From NCBI GenBank assembly GCA_033032865.1, contig JAWHQI010000239.1, positions 3,382,001-3,446,000 on the forward strand: a stretch of DNA of 64,000 nucleotides, given 5' to 3'. This stretch comes from Dactylorhiza incarnata (Eukaryota; Streptophyta; Magnoliopsida; Asparagales; Orchidaceae). The notes under the pieces are model-generated. The model was not told the origin of the DNA. It saw only the letters and a list, made by a program, of their open reading frames with translations, and did not search any database. Both the position numbers and the translations under genes were made by a program. Positions 41,641-51,875 of the stretch are shown here, in pieces; the first letter of the stretch is position 1, and the number at the start of each line of letters is the position of its first letter.

Positions 41641-44600
41641 AGCCAATTCATTTATATATCAATAATATTCCATTTCTATTTTTTGTGTACCTGAGATTTT
41701 ATGACAAATAATAATCTTGAAAACACACATATATTTAATATTTTGTAACAAGATCAACATGTATTTATTCACACCAAAATGTATTACATAGAGTACAAGT
41801 TATTATCATCTCTTCTAAAATAATACAATATTACATTACAAGATCAACATGTTTCTAATAAATCTTCCGTCATTTTTCGAAAAATGAATCGTCCATCACT
41901 TTCTGACTAATGAATCTTTCGTCACTTGTCGGTCAATGCTCGAGCACCCTACAAATAAAAGAGAGCAATTAAGATCACAAAATTCAATTCAGAAAAATGG
42001 TCATTAATTCAATACAGAACTAATCATTTGAATTTCAGGGGAAAAATAGTACTTAATCAACATCTATTCCCACCAGAGCAAGCTACGGGGAAAGTCCTAC
42101 AGGTTTCAAAGGCATACTTTCAAACTGCTATAGAACTTTCAAAGGCCTTTTTACTCCTGCTATAGAATTTACTTTAAGCCTGAGCTATTTTTACCAAAAG
42201 GGCCATTCAAAGAAGATAAAACAAGAGACAACATACATGATCTATCTAAGCATATGAACTCCTGATTTTTTTCTCTTCTATTAACTTCCTTCTTGGAAGG
42301 CTGAAACAGGTTCAGAATGGAGATGAATCAGGCACAACTACTAATGTTATGCTTCTTGTACTTTTAAAAAGAGTACTTGATCATTTCTCATGTTGGAGAC
42401 TCACATGCGGAACCAAAGAATGTTAGAAGTTACTAAAGGAGGTATTAGCTGTAGTTTTTATGTCAATTTTTTTTGAAACTAAAAGAAAAGAGTCGGTGAA
42501 GTAAATACCGCCTAGATGCAGAAGCAAAGACAAAAATTGGTTCAACTGGGCTACACTTCGAGTCCACAACACTTCATTGCAACGCTAAAGTGATAAGAAG
42601 AAATTTCACATATTATGTTCAGAAACTATCTAGTAAAGAACCTTGGGAATTCTTGAGTGGTATTTAGATCACAGACAACTCTCTTAGCATCAACATTTCA
42701 TGCTTTGATACCTCCATCAGCTATACCTATGAGCAGCTATAATAAAGAGAATGTAGAAAAACCAAAAATACAAATTTCATGCATCCTCTTTATTAGGTAA
42801 ACCATTCAAAAATGCATAAGACAGAGAGGGGGGGACTCATAGCATGAGTTAAATTACCAAGCGGACAGATCTGCATTCCCATTCAAGTAACAATATCTCA
42901 GCCCCACAGTATATAATTGCATTTCTATATGTTGGCGCAGATGATCCATATGTCCGAATCCTAGAATGATTTGATCGCAAGAATGAAACCTGTAAATAAA
43001 AGACTACAAACTTTAATACACCAACAAAAACATTTAAGCAAGTTGAGTTTTCAGAAAATAAATAAAGGAATAAAGGTGAAGCACGCCACTGACATATTTA
43101 TCTTCATTCATAAAAACGAGTTGAGTTTTCAGAAAAAAATATTAGAACAAGAAATTGACACATTAATAATGTGTTTGCTTCTGATTTTTACCCAAGCAAA
43201 GCTATGATCATATGCTCTTTATGTAAATAGATACCCCCAAAAAATAAAAAACGTTCTTGATGGTCATACTGCTGAATAGGTTTGACTATCAGTGATTTAT
43301 GGATAGGGAATAGCCAAATGGGTGGAGATCTAGAATTCTTGATGGTCATCTTACATTTAAAAAGCTTATTTATATCATTCATGGTATATTTAAAACCACT
43401 GCTATGATTTTTCTCATTACTGTTGACTGTTATCTTCCTAAACGATACTTTTAGTGTTTTAAATTTTATATATGTGTGTGTGTGTGTGCCCGGAATAAAA
43501 ATATGTTCCCGGAATAAAAATATGTGCCCCGAATTTTATATATTTGAACCAAAATCGTACAAACATATGTGCCCGGAAAAAAAATTGAATGAAAAAGAAG
43601 CAAACAACTGAATAGATGGATCCAACATGCCGCAACAAATACTATATAATACAATCAGTGAGATAGTCTGCACCAAATGATATTGGGAAGGTAATTTTAT
43701 GGAATAAATGCTGCAAAACTTGAGAATAAATATGAACTGAATAAACATGTCAGCCATAGTGATCAAACATTAGAAGTCCTGTACTAATTACAAATATTAA
43801 AACCTTCACTCAAAATGATTTAGGCAAAAGAAACCCCCCAACGAAGATGACTTCCGGCTTAAAAACCCACATCAGGTGCAAGATGAAGAGAAAATTGGCT
43901 CAAATGTTCTTAAAACTTAGCATCCACGGCTTTCAAAAGGGGGTAGAAGATCAAAAATGTTATGTGCAGCAATGTTGTCCCTTCATATCTGCTCACATCA
44001 AAATGAGTTGGATCGGCTTCCAGTTTTTTGTTCCCATATTTTCGTAAAAAGAAATTATATACGAACCCCTGAGGTGGAGCAGGTTGATGGTGTGATTTAT
44101 TCATTTACCCCACCACATGCCTATATTATAAAATAGCAGAGAATGTTCATCCATTCATCGCATCTCGCGTGATGGTCGTGCTAATGAGGCTAATGATAAA
44201 CAGCAGCAGAGCGTAGCTCATCCATTCATCGTTTTCTTGGCTATTAATTAATGGGAGGAAATAAATCAAGTGATAATGCAAATGGCATGGATCAAGCCAT
44301 GATGAATTAAAACATCCATCATTCTATAGCTGCTAAATCTCCACCAAACACTCACATATCACGGGCTTTGCCCGTTCGCACCCAAGGAGGATTTACCTTG
44401 GGTGTTCACGGGCTTCGCCCGTTCGCGCCGCATTCAAGCGGGCTCCGCTCGCAGACCAACGGGCTGGGCCCGCAAGCATATTTGGCAGAGCGGCGACATG
44501 CGGCGGGGCGGCGCATGCGGCGGGGCGGCGACATGCGGCGGGGCGGCGACATGCGGCGGGGCGGCGACATGCGGCGGGGCGGCGACATGCGGCGGGGATG

Positions 44601-45364
44601 CAACATGAGTTCAGTGCAAGAACTGAATAAAAAACAGAGCTCATCGTGTCTCTCATTTTGATGTTAACTTGTATCTCGAAGCAATTCAAGCTAATTTAGT
44701 GAATTCGTCAAAGTGTAAGTGATGGAATCATCAGAATTAATTTTTTTTCAATGAAGATGCTAGTGACGCGGAACGAAATCGGACATTAATTTGTTGTTTT
44801 GAACATGGTTTCCAGATAACATTATGATGTTTGTTCACAATAAAAATGAAATTCTAAACAATAGGAATTAAATTATATTATGTGTGGTAATCTATGTTAG
44901 ACATTTGTGATTAACATATGAAATAAATCATATTCTGTGTGGTAATTTATGTTAGACATGTTCAAAGCAAGAAATGAATTAAATTATGTCATTATGACAA
45001 TAGATCAAACACTTTCAGTGCAAGAATTGAATTAAAAAAAAACATAGAGTAGAATGAAAAACTTAACTCACCTGGTAGCTCCAAATTAAATTTCTACCAC
45101 AACCTCCCTATAAAGTTTGTTTGTACATCTATCTGCTCAGATAAAAATGACTTGGATTTAAATCTATCCATTGTTAAAAATGTAAGAGTTTAAAGAGTAA
45201 AGTAGTAGAGAACCGTTTGGAGTAAAGCCATTAATTTTTCTCCCTCCTCTTTCTTTTTGAGAAGAAACTGATTCTGATGAAATAAGTAGAGAATTAAGAA
45301 AAACATCCAGCACTTCCGGCACCATTGGGTTGTTGAGGGCGTGCGAGAAGGAATAAAAACACAC
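41641..45364 (-). other. AT-rich interior of J with scattered exon-like pieces
   Basis: No continuous gene. On the minus strand a possible coding piece at 44104-43910 (QGFVYNFFLRKYGNKKLEAD) and a possible last exon at about 41954-41925 after a TTTGTAG acceptor are seen; neither is recognised. A (GT)n tract and 19-bp repeats (CCGGAATAAAAATATGT) lie at 43470-43530. The rest looks like introns or filler. Confidence 0.35.
44361..44600. repeat. GGGCTTCGCCC hairpins and an 18-bp GC-rich tandem repeat
   Basis: ACGGGCTTTGCCCGT, ACGGGCTTCGCCCGT, GCGGGCTCCGCTCGC and a related copy (44360-44475) precede about five tandem 18-bp units GCGGGGCGGCGACATGCG (44488-44597). The MRRGGD-type peptides these could encode are repeat artefacts. 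Confidence 0.85.
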
Positions 45365-45756
45365 CTTGGTGTAGGCTGTTCGAAGTCACCAAGGGAAGAA
45401 GTGCTTTGCCGAGTTTTCTCTCTGGTGTCTGCTCGGCCGTTCGAAGCCGCCAATGTTGCGGTGCGGGAAGAGTAACCTCCTCTCGACCTCTTCTCTCGCC
45501 TGAAAGCCGCCGATGAACCTTCACTGACGTCGCACTCTTCCGCAAGTCCTGATGCCGACGGTGAGAGAGTCAACGCTGGTAGGAGTTCATGCGAGGGGTT
45601 TGTTAATACTTCGGGTGAGGAGCAGAGCGACGTCGAGGATTCGGGAGAAGATTTTGTCGAGGCTTCGGGTTTGGGGGAAGCGAGGGCAGGAGGCTGACGG
45701 GAGGAGCCAGGCGGGAAGAAGGCGCCGGGAGCAGCACGACGCGATGGGAGCAGCAC
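45365..45756 (-). other. GC-rich possible first exon inside J
   Basis: A 390-bp GC-rich island reads openly on the minus strand from ATG-like 45756 (RRAAPGAFFPPGSSR, then Ser/Pro-rich) to a consensus donor CACCAAG|GTGTGT at 45365. Composition is quite unlike its AT-rich surroundings, as for the 5' end of a captured gene. The protein is low-complexity and not recognised. Confidence 0.35.
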
Positions 45757-45804
45757 GACGACGCCAAGAACGCGATCGAGCAGCTGCTAGCTAGGTTATG
45801 TGAG

Positions 45805-46825
45805 CAGTGAAACGAAGAGTCGGCCTGAATAAATGAAATAAATTTGGGGCGGGGAGGGGGAAATTTGGGGAAAATTTTTAATTTCCCTCCATTATTTTTA
45901 GATTTCTTAATAATAATTTTTTTTTGGCATAATCATGAATGATGAGTTAATATATAAAAAAATTGGTCGGAGACGCTGCCCCTTGACCGAGCAGCGAAAC
46001 CCCCGAAAACTTTGCGTATAGGCCGCATTTGATGCGAGGTTGGGTAATGGAAACCTCGAAAACTCAATGTATGGGCCACATCTGTTACGATGCTGGGATC
46101 TCTCATCTTAGACTATTCACCTGCTAATCGGCTCATCGACGTAGACAACTTCGTCGCTATCGCGAGTCATGCTCTTATCTTAGAACATTTGCTTAGTGTG
46201 TCTTATCAACGTAGTTTTTTCTCCCTACAAAAAGAAATGTTCGATATGATCGTAGGGTATTCATGCAATAGTAACAATTTGATGAGATCATTGGGGTGGG
46301 GGTATCAGAGTGAAGAGTCGGCTGCCTTGAGGAAATAAATGAAATAAATTTGGGTTAGGGGGGAATTTTTAATTTCCCTCCATAATTTTCAGATTTTTTA
46401 TTAGTAATTTTTTTGGCATGATCATAAATGATGAGTTAGTATACAAAAGGAAATTGGTCGGGGACGCTGCCCCCTTGACCCCCATCAGCTGATCATCACC
46501 GGGCAGTGGAACCCCCAAAAACTTTGTGTATGGGCATTTGATACGAGATTAGGTAGTGGAAACCTCGAAAACGCTATGTATATATGGGGCATCTGATACG
46601 ATGTTGGTATCTCTCATCTTAGACCATATATTCACCTAATCGTCTCATCGGCGTACGTATGTAGACAACTTCGTCGTTATCGCGAGTAGTCATGCTCTTA
46701 TCTTAGAACATTTGCCTAGTGTGTGTTACCTACGTAGCTTCTTCTCCCTACGAAAAGAAGTGTTTGATATGATCATAAGGCCGGTATTCCATAGTAACAA
46801 TTTGATGAGATCATTAAGCTGCAAC
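45805..46825. repeat. Tandem duplication, unit about 505-515 bp
   Basis: Two units (45805-46309, 46310-46825) share AATAAATGAAATAAATTTGGG, TAATTTCCCTCCAT, GGTCGG(A/G)GACGCTGCC, AACCTCGAAAAC, CTTCGTCGNTATCGCGAGT and CAATTTGATGAGATCATT in the same order, with roughly 10-15% divergence. No coding signal. Confidence 0.85.
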
Positions 46826-46889
46826 CCGAAGAATGATTACATGATGTATGTGTACCAACACTAACATTTAAGTTTGTGGAGATTCAATG

Positions 46890-47345
46890 ATGTCGCGCTC
46901 ACCGTCTGCCGCAGCCGTCTCCCGATCATGGGAGTGCGGATAGTCAGGTGTATGGTGATGGGTGTGCGCATTGCAAAATACCCTATCATGGCGATGCGCA
47001 GAGCCAAGCGTATGATTATATTTATGCGCATAGCAAAACACCCCCATCTTGAGGGTACGGTGCGCATATATAGCCAAGCGTAGTTATGGGTGGTGCTCAT
47101 AGTAATTAAATGCCCCATCATGGGGGTGTGCATAGCCAAGCATATGGTTATAGCGCATAGCGAAATACCCCATCGTACATGCATGGGTGTGTACATATAG
47201 TTATGTGTGCATAGCAAAATATCCGGCCATCATGGGTACCGGTGCGCATAGCCCCAAGTAGTGCATGATTATGAGTGCATGTGTGCATAGCAAACTACCC
47301 ATATCATTGGAGTACGCACATAAGTGTATGGTTATGGGTGTGTAC
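46890..47345. repeat. Degenerate minisatellite, period about 60-65 bp
   Basis: Six or seven imperfect units around GTGTGCGCATAGC(A)AAATACCCCATCATGG and GCGCATAGCCAAGCGTATGGTTATG. Units differ by many substitutions and small indels. Confidence 0.75.
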
Positions 47346-47559
47346 GTGCATATAGATAAGGCTGATATATATCATCAACTTAAACATGCATAATGTGTGT
47401 CGTATACGTACTTCAAGTATTTCATGCATCATGCTCACTAAGTACATGACGTGATTCATGTTCAATCATTTGATAAATGATAACTATATCACTCATATCC
47501 CTTTTAACAAAAGATCTTATGAAATGTTAGATAACAAATTTTGACAAAAGATCATGTGT

Positions 47560-47927
47560 TTTGATGATGTTTTTGAAAAAATCGTCACGAAAGATAAACA
47601 TGTATGCTGACGTGTTTTCATGCAAAGCGTGGCTAATGCTAAATTTTTATATTGGCGACGTTTTAAAAAAAAATTGTCGCTAAATGTAAACTAACGACGA
47701 CGTTTTCAAAAACGTCACAATAAAAACATTACTTTAGTGACGTTTTAAAAACAATCGTCACAAGAGCTAAACACGTATGGTGACGTTTTCCTTAAAAACG
47801 TAGCAAATGCTATTTTTTTGCATTAGCGACGTTTATGGAAAAAATCGTCGCTAAATATAAAACTAACAGCGACGCTTTCAAAAGCGTCGCAAAAAAAACG
47901 TCGTCGTTGAGACTATATCTTGTAGTG
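47560..47927. repeat. Right end of a second CACTA family inside J
   Basis: The sequence ends GACTATATCTTGTAGTG at 47927 (reverse complement CACTACAAGATATAG). It is preceded by more than ten alternating GCGACGTTTT / GTGACGTTTT and AAAACGTCGC motifs in subterminal-repeat fashion. No matching left end was found in J, so it is a truncated copy or a captured end. Confidence 0.7.
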
Positions 47928-47946
47928 CATCTCGCGCGCGCCTGTA

Positions 47947-48250
47947 AGAAAAATGCGCGCTCTGGCAAAAACTTGTATCTGTGTGAAAAATGCACGTCCG
48001 CAAAAAGATGTGTGATTGGGATAAAATACACCTTGGAGAAAATGAGTGCCGATGATTCGAAAATGCGTGTCAGGGTAAAAACGCGCTACCAAGCGAAAAT
48101 GCGCGCTTGGGAGACAATGCGTCCGGTCAAAAATGCATGCAAGTGCAAAACGTGCGACTGGGCATAAAACGTGAGCTCGAGCAAAAAACGTGCGCCGAGT
48201 GAAAAAAACACGTGCCCGCCCGAAAAAATACTCTCACGGGCCAAAAATGT
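47947..48250 (+). repeat. Short-period array: A-tracts alternating with GC-rich motifs
   Basis: About 17 A-runs of 4-7 occur every 16-21 bp (mean about 18), separated by GCGC-, CACGTG- or TGCGT-containing segments. Sequence is degenerate but the rhythm is regular. Confidence 0.7.
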
Positions 48251-48684
48251 TCTCCCGAGCCCGCGCCGTGCGTGCCCTTGTGTTCGGAGGTGGTCGCACG
48301 TGCGCACGGGAGTGTCTTTGCGTGCGTGCGGGGCCCGTGCACGGTAGTTATTTTTATGCTAAAATTATGTTAATAAATTAATGTCAAATTGACATTCATT
48401 TTAAATTTAATGTTTTTAATTATTGGATTTTTTTTTTGCAAAATTTTATGAAGAAAAATTTTCCTCCATATATTTCATTCTTGTAAGAGAGAGGAGGAGA
48501 GGAAGAAAAACTTATATAAAGAGGTTTTTAAAGTTTTATAAAAACTTTATATAAAAATGTTTTTAAACTTTTGAAAATGACTTACTTTAAAATGATTTTT
48601 TGTTAAAACATAAATGTTTTTGAAATAAATAATTATAAAATATTGATGTATATTTTTTTACGGTCATTTTGAGTACTCATATGT

Positions 48685-48845
48685 ATATGTTGCGGGCGAA
48701 GCCCGCCGTCGCCGGCCGGGTACTGTAGAATGCGGGCACAGCCCGCTCAAATGCGGGCACAGCCCGCTCGAATGCGGGCACAACCCGCTCGAATGCGACG
48801 CAATCCGCTAAGAGTCAGCGAGCACGGGCGAAGCCCGTGCGGAGC
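48685..48845. repeat. GCGGGC-NAA/ACA-GCCCGC hairpin array
   Basis: TTGCGGGCGAAGCCCGCC, then three AATGCGGGCACAGCCCGCTC-type units (the third is GCGGGCACAACCCGC), a decayed unit and GCACGGGCGAAGCCCGTGC. Each is a 6-8 bp stem with a 3-nt loop. Related hairpins occur at 44360-44475. Confidence 0.85.
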
Positions 48846-49032
48846 TGCTCGTAAAGTTTTATATAAAAACTTTATATAAAATTTTATACACGTCTGAAAG
48901 ACATTGCTACAGCTCTCAAATGAATGTTTGTGTGTTTGGTTATCCGTGTTTGTGTGTGTGCATGTGTCTGTGTTTGAGCCCCGACACATGCAATACGCGC
49001 TAGCTCTCAAGCGAAAAAAGGAAATCGACACG

Positions 49033-49105
49033 CACGAGAGTGCATTTGCGTGTGCGCGAGAGTGCATTTGCGTGCGCGCGAGAGTGCATTTACAGGCACG
49101 CGGGT
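49033..49105 (+). repeat. Three tandem copies of a 24-bp unit
   Basis: GAGAGTGCATTTGCGTGTGCGC and two variants follow one another directly. Confidence 0.85.
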
Positions 49106-49559
49106 TCGTGCGTGATTTTATTTTAATTCCAAAATTATATTAAAAAATTAATGTCATATTAATTTGCATTCATTTTTACATTTAATATATTTTAATTTTA
49201 ATTTTTGTTTTGTTCAAAATTTTATGGAGGAAAATTTTCATCCGTATATTTCATTCATTCATGTGAGAGAGAGATAGAGCTGCATGGGAGAGAGGCAGAA
49301 AAACTTTTATAAGAAGTTAAAGATTTATAAAAAACCCCGTACGCGCAAAAATACATACATGTCGCAATAGTACCACATATTTGCGACAGCCGCGCATGGA
49401 TGTTTGCGAGCTGTAGGAGTACTGTCGCCGCGTTAGAGCACTATCGAGGCGGGGTACTGTCGCGCATACAAATTTTTTTTAATAATAATTCAAAACTTTG
49501 ATAATAAAATAGTACAAAAATTGAAAATAAAATATGATATATTTTTTGTAACAAAACTT

Positions 49560-49863
49560 TAATAATAAAATATTACTATTAGTAAGGACAATGTCTTTGT
49601 CACAAAAAACTTTCATGATGTGGTTACAATTGATACTTATTGTGAGAAAAGTTTTCTATTTGTAACGTAACATTAATGTTGTTACAAATACTTACAGTTA
49701 TAGTAACGAATTAATTATTATTGTAACAAACTTTAAAATATTCGTTACAAAAAATTACTTTTTTGTAACAAAAAAAAATATTTGTTACTAAATATAACTA
49801 TTAGTAACAAACTGTGTTTTAGTTATATTTCAGTCCTTACAACAGGTGCAGTTTGTTGTAGTG
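49560..49863 (-). repeat. Right subterminal and terminal repeats of J
   Basis: About a dozen TTCGTTACA, GTAACGAA or TTGTAACAAA motifs followed by the TIR CAGTTTGTTGTAGTG. Confidence 0.85.
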
Positions 49864-49866
49864 GAC

Positions 49867-50008
49867 CCTGTTGGATTGTTAGATAGATTCTAGGATCAGC
49901 CACTTCCATGAACAACCTAACCCTTTCCTTCCAGATAGGAATGTTTTCCTTTGAGCAGATTGGAAGTTTTACGGATCTCATCTCCCGATTCTGATCTCCA
50001 CCAGCCAT
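49867..50008 (-). pseudogene. gag: Gag of element D, N-terminal part
   Basis: ATG at 50008 opens MAGGDQNREMRSVKLPICSK, then WKERVRLFMEVADPRIYLTI, and is cut by CACTA element J. The frame resumes at 41198 with TASTIDPTKKV-type sequence, as in the gag of A and C. The separation is entirely due to J. Confidence 0.85.
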
Positions 50009-50063
50009 AGTGAGTCGTTCCACGATCTAGATCAGACGGTTAAGTCTTCTTTTGATCAACCTA

Positions 50064-50075
50064 GCTTTGATACCA
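50064..50075 (-). other. Primer-binding site of element D
   Basis: TGGTATCAAAGC on the minus strand: the initiator tRNA-Met complement with G to A at position 9. Confidence 0.85.
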
Positions 50076-50077
50076 CT

Positions 50078-51775
50078 TGTTAGTAATAGAATGTTCACCT
50101 AGAGGGGGGGGGGGATGTTAGGTGATCTGGGTTCTTTTAAAACTATTTGCGCGAGTTTCGAATATTCAAGCACAGCACAAAAATATCGCACAAATAAACA
50201 CAGATGAAACACGCCAGCTGACACAAGATCTATAGAGGTTCCTCAAGACGGGGTGTCTTTAGTAATACTCTGTCCCTCTGCGCCTACCCAGCAGTGTGCT
50301 AGGATCGGCAAACGCCACCAAAAACTTTAGGCCCTCAAGCCTTACAACACGGACCCGCAAGTCCAACAACCTAGGCCCGCAAGCCCCTACTTCCCCCGAG
50401 CCTGCAAGCTCGACACTCAGGCCCTCAAGCCCTACACAACACAGACCCGCAAGTCATGTGCCTACAGCCTAGGCCCGCAAGCCCCTACTGCGCCCGAGCC
50501 CTGAAGCTCAACAAAATCGGACCCGCAAGTCCACTGCCCTGGCCCTCAAGCCTCACAGCTCTCCACCCCTCAAGCTAGACAAATACGCCCGCAAGCCTTA
50601 CAAGAATTTACAGTAGAAAAACAACAGCTTCTCCTGCCGGATGAAGATTGACAAGTTTAGCCTGCTGAAGATCGGCTTCTTAAGATTGAAGAAGATGCTT
50701 CTGAATCAGATCTTGAGCGCACAATTCTTCTTCAATCTTTTCTTAGCCTGATGAGGATTGGCTTCTTATCAGTCAATGGAGATGACTGCTTCTTCTTTTT
50801 CACTTTCTTTCTTGCGCCGCTTTTTCTCTTCTATTTTCTGTATGCGCAAGTTCTTTCTAATTGATCGATTGATACCGCATTAGGGCAACCTCTTATCTAT
50901 TTTATAAGACTGCGAGGTCCCCGATGGTCTTCTGAAAAAGTTCCTTAAGTGCCAGACGCTCCTTTCCTTAAGAGCACGCGTTGATTAGACAATCAGGCGG
51001 CGGCATTAAATGCTGACAGCGCGTCCGCAACTTTTGAATCTGTCTCGACGATATTTCCATTGTATGACGACATGGATGATATCACGACGACAGGACTTTG
51101 TCAATGCCTTACGCCTTGTTAGATTTTCAATTCTTCTTGCTTTTACCTCTGATACTGGTATCTCGATGATACGAGACATTCTGGCGCTTCTGCATATACG
51201 ACGATATGCTATCTCTGACTGTGTCATCGTAATCACCTTGTTCTCTCGACGACATGAGTGATAACATGTCGACATATCATATTTTAGCAGCTGCTTGTCT
51301 TCAGCTGTCCTTCTTCAGTCTTCTCGATGACATGCCTTCTTTACGATGATGATAAACGCCATCAGTCATACTTAGCCTTTTCAGCAAAAAGGCTTCTTCA
51401 CAACGATGTCTGTTCTTCTCGACGACAAGGCCACTCTGGTGAAGTTGACGATACCGCGTCTTCTCTGCGTTCGACAATCTTGCAGAGTCTCAGCGGTCGA
51501 CTGACTCGCCAAGTCTCAGTAGTCTACGATCTTCCTTCTGAGTTCGACGAACACACCAAGTCTCAGCGGTTGTCGATCTTCCTTCTGAGGTCGATGATCT
51601 TCCTTCTGCGTTCGACGAACACGCCAAGTCTCAACGGTCGACAAACTCACCAATTATCAGCGTTCTACTAACTTCCTGAGATTTATAAGCTAGAGAAGCG
51701 ATTAAATACAAAGTGACGTTTTCTTGACTTGGTGACTTCTTCAAATCAGGAATCATGTGGGCAAGATTCCCAACA
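50078..51775 (-). repeat. 5' LTR of element D
   Basis: 1698 bp, + strand TGTTAGTAATAG... to ...GATTCCCAACA, followed by ACTAC. It has an 11-G run (50104-50114), a hairpin array (50285-50610), a TATA box (50899-50906) and a palindrome zone (51040-51665). Confidence 0.92.
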
Positions 51776-51779
51776 ACTA

Positions 51780-51875
51780 CTAATCACTCACTGATCCTGA
51801 AACTTGTGCTCCTGTACTAGACTGGCCCGCCTCCGTCTGCACCGGCCTCTGGGACTGCTGCGACTCCTCGATCCC
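51780..51875 (-). pseudogene. Exon-like tail of an unidentified gene or transposase
   Basis: On the minus strand a CATTTTAG acceptor is followed by 31 open codons (GIEESQQSQRPVQTEAGQSS...) and TAG, whose last base falls in the target duplication of element D. Gln/Ser-rich tails of this kind end many plant transposase-derived ORFs, but no catalytic domain is present to prove it. No upstream exon was identified. Confidence 0.3.

Larger units (their letters stand above)
41202..49863. mobile_element. CACTA (En/Spm-type) transposon J, non-autonomous
   Basis: Terminal inverted repeats start CACTACAACAAACTGCAC at 41202 and, on the other strand, at 49863, agreeing over about 31 bp with few mismatches. 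The 3-bp target duplication GAC (41199-41201, 49864-49866) is typical of CACTA. Subterminal TTCGTTAC/GTAACGAA repeats fill about 420 bp on the left and 300 bp on the right. No TNP2-type transposase was found. The interior is a patchwork of gene-like segments, tandem repeats and the end of another CACTA family. It interrupts the gag of element D. Confidence 0.88.
34002..51775 (-). mobile_element. SIRE-like Ty1/copia element D, full structure, split by a CACTA insertion
   Basis: The LTRs (34002-35825, 50078-51775) are flanked by a perfect ACTAC target duplication (33997-34001, 51776-51780). On the minus strand the order is PBS, gag, protease, integrase, RT, RNase H, polypurine tract, with no envelope-like ORF. 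After removal of CACTA element J the interior is about 5.6 kb. The LTRs differ by over 100 bp in length because of repeat indels, and every ORF carries stops, so it is older than H. It inserted one base from the stop codon of an exon-like sequence at 51780-51875. Confidence 0.93.

Noticed and set aside
44368..44661. Arg/Gly-rich MRRGGD repeat protein
   Set aside because: It arises from an 18-bp GC-rich tandem repeat that is open in several frames on both strands; no start context or homology.
48685..48845. Helitron 3' end
   Set aside because: GC hairpins are present, but no CTRR terminus with a following T and no TC start with matching copy could be found.
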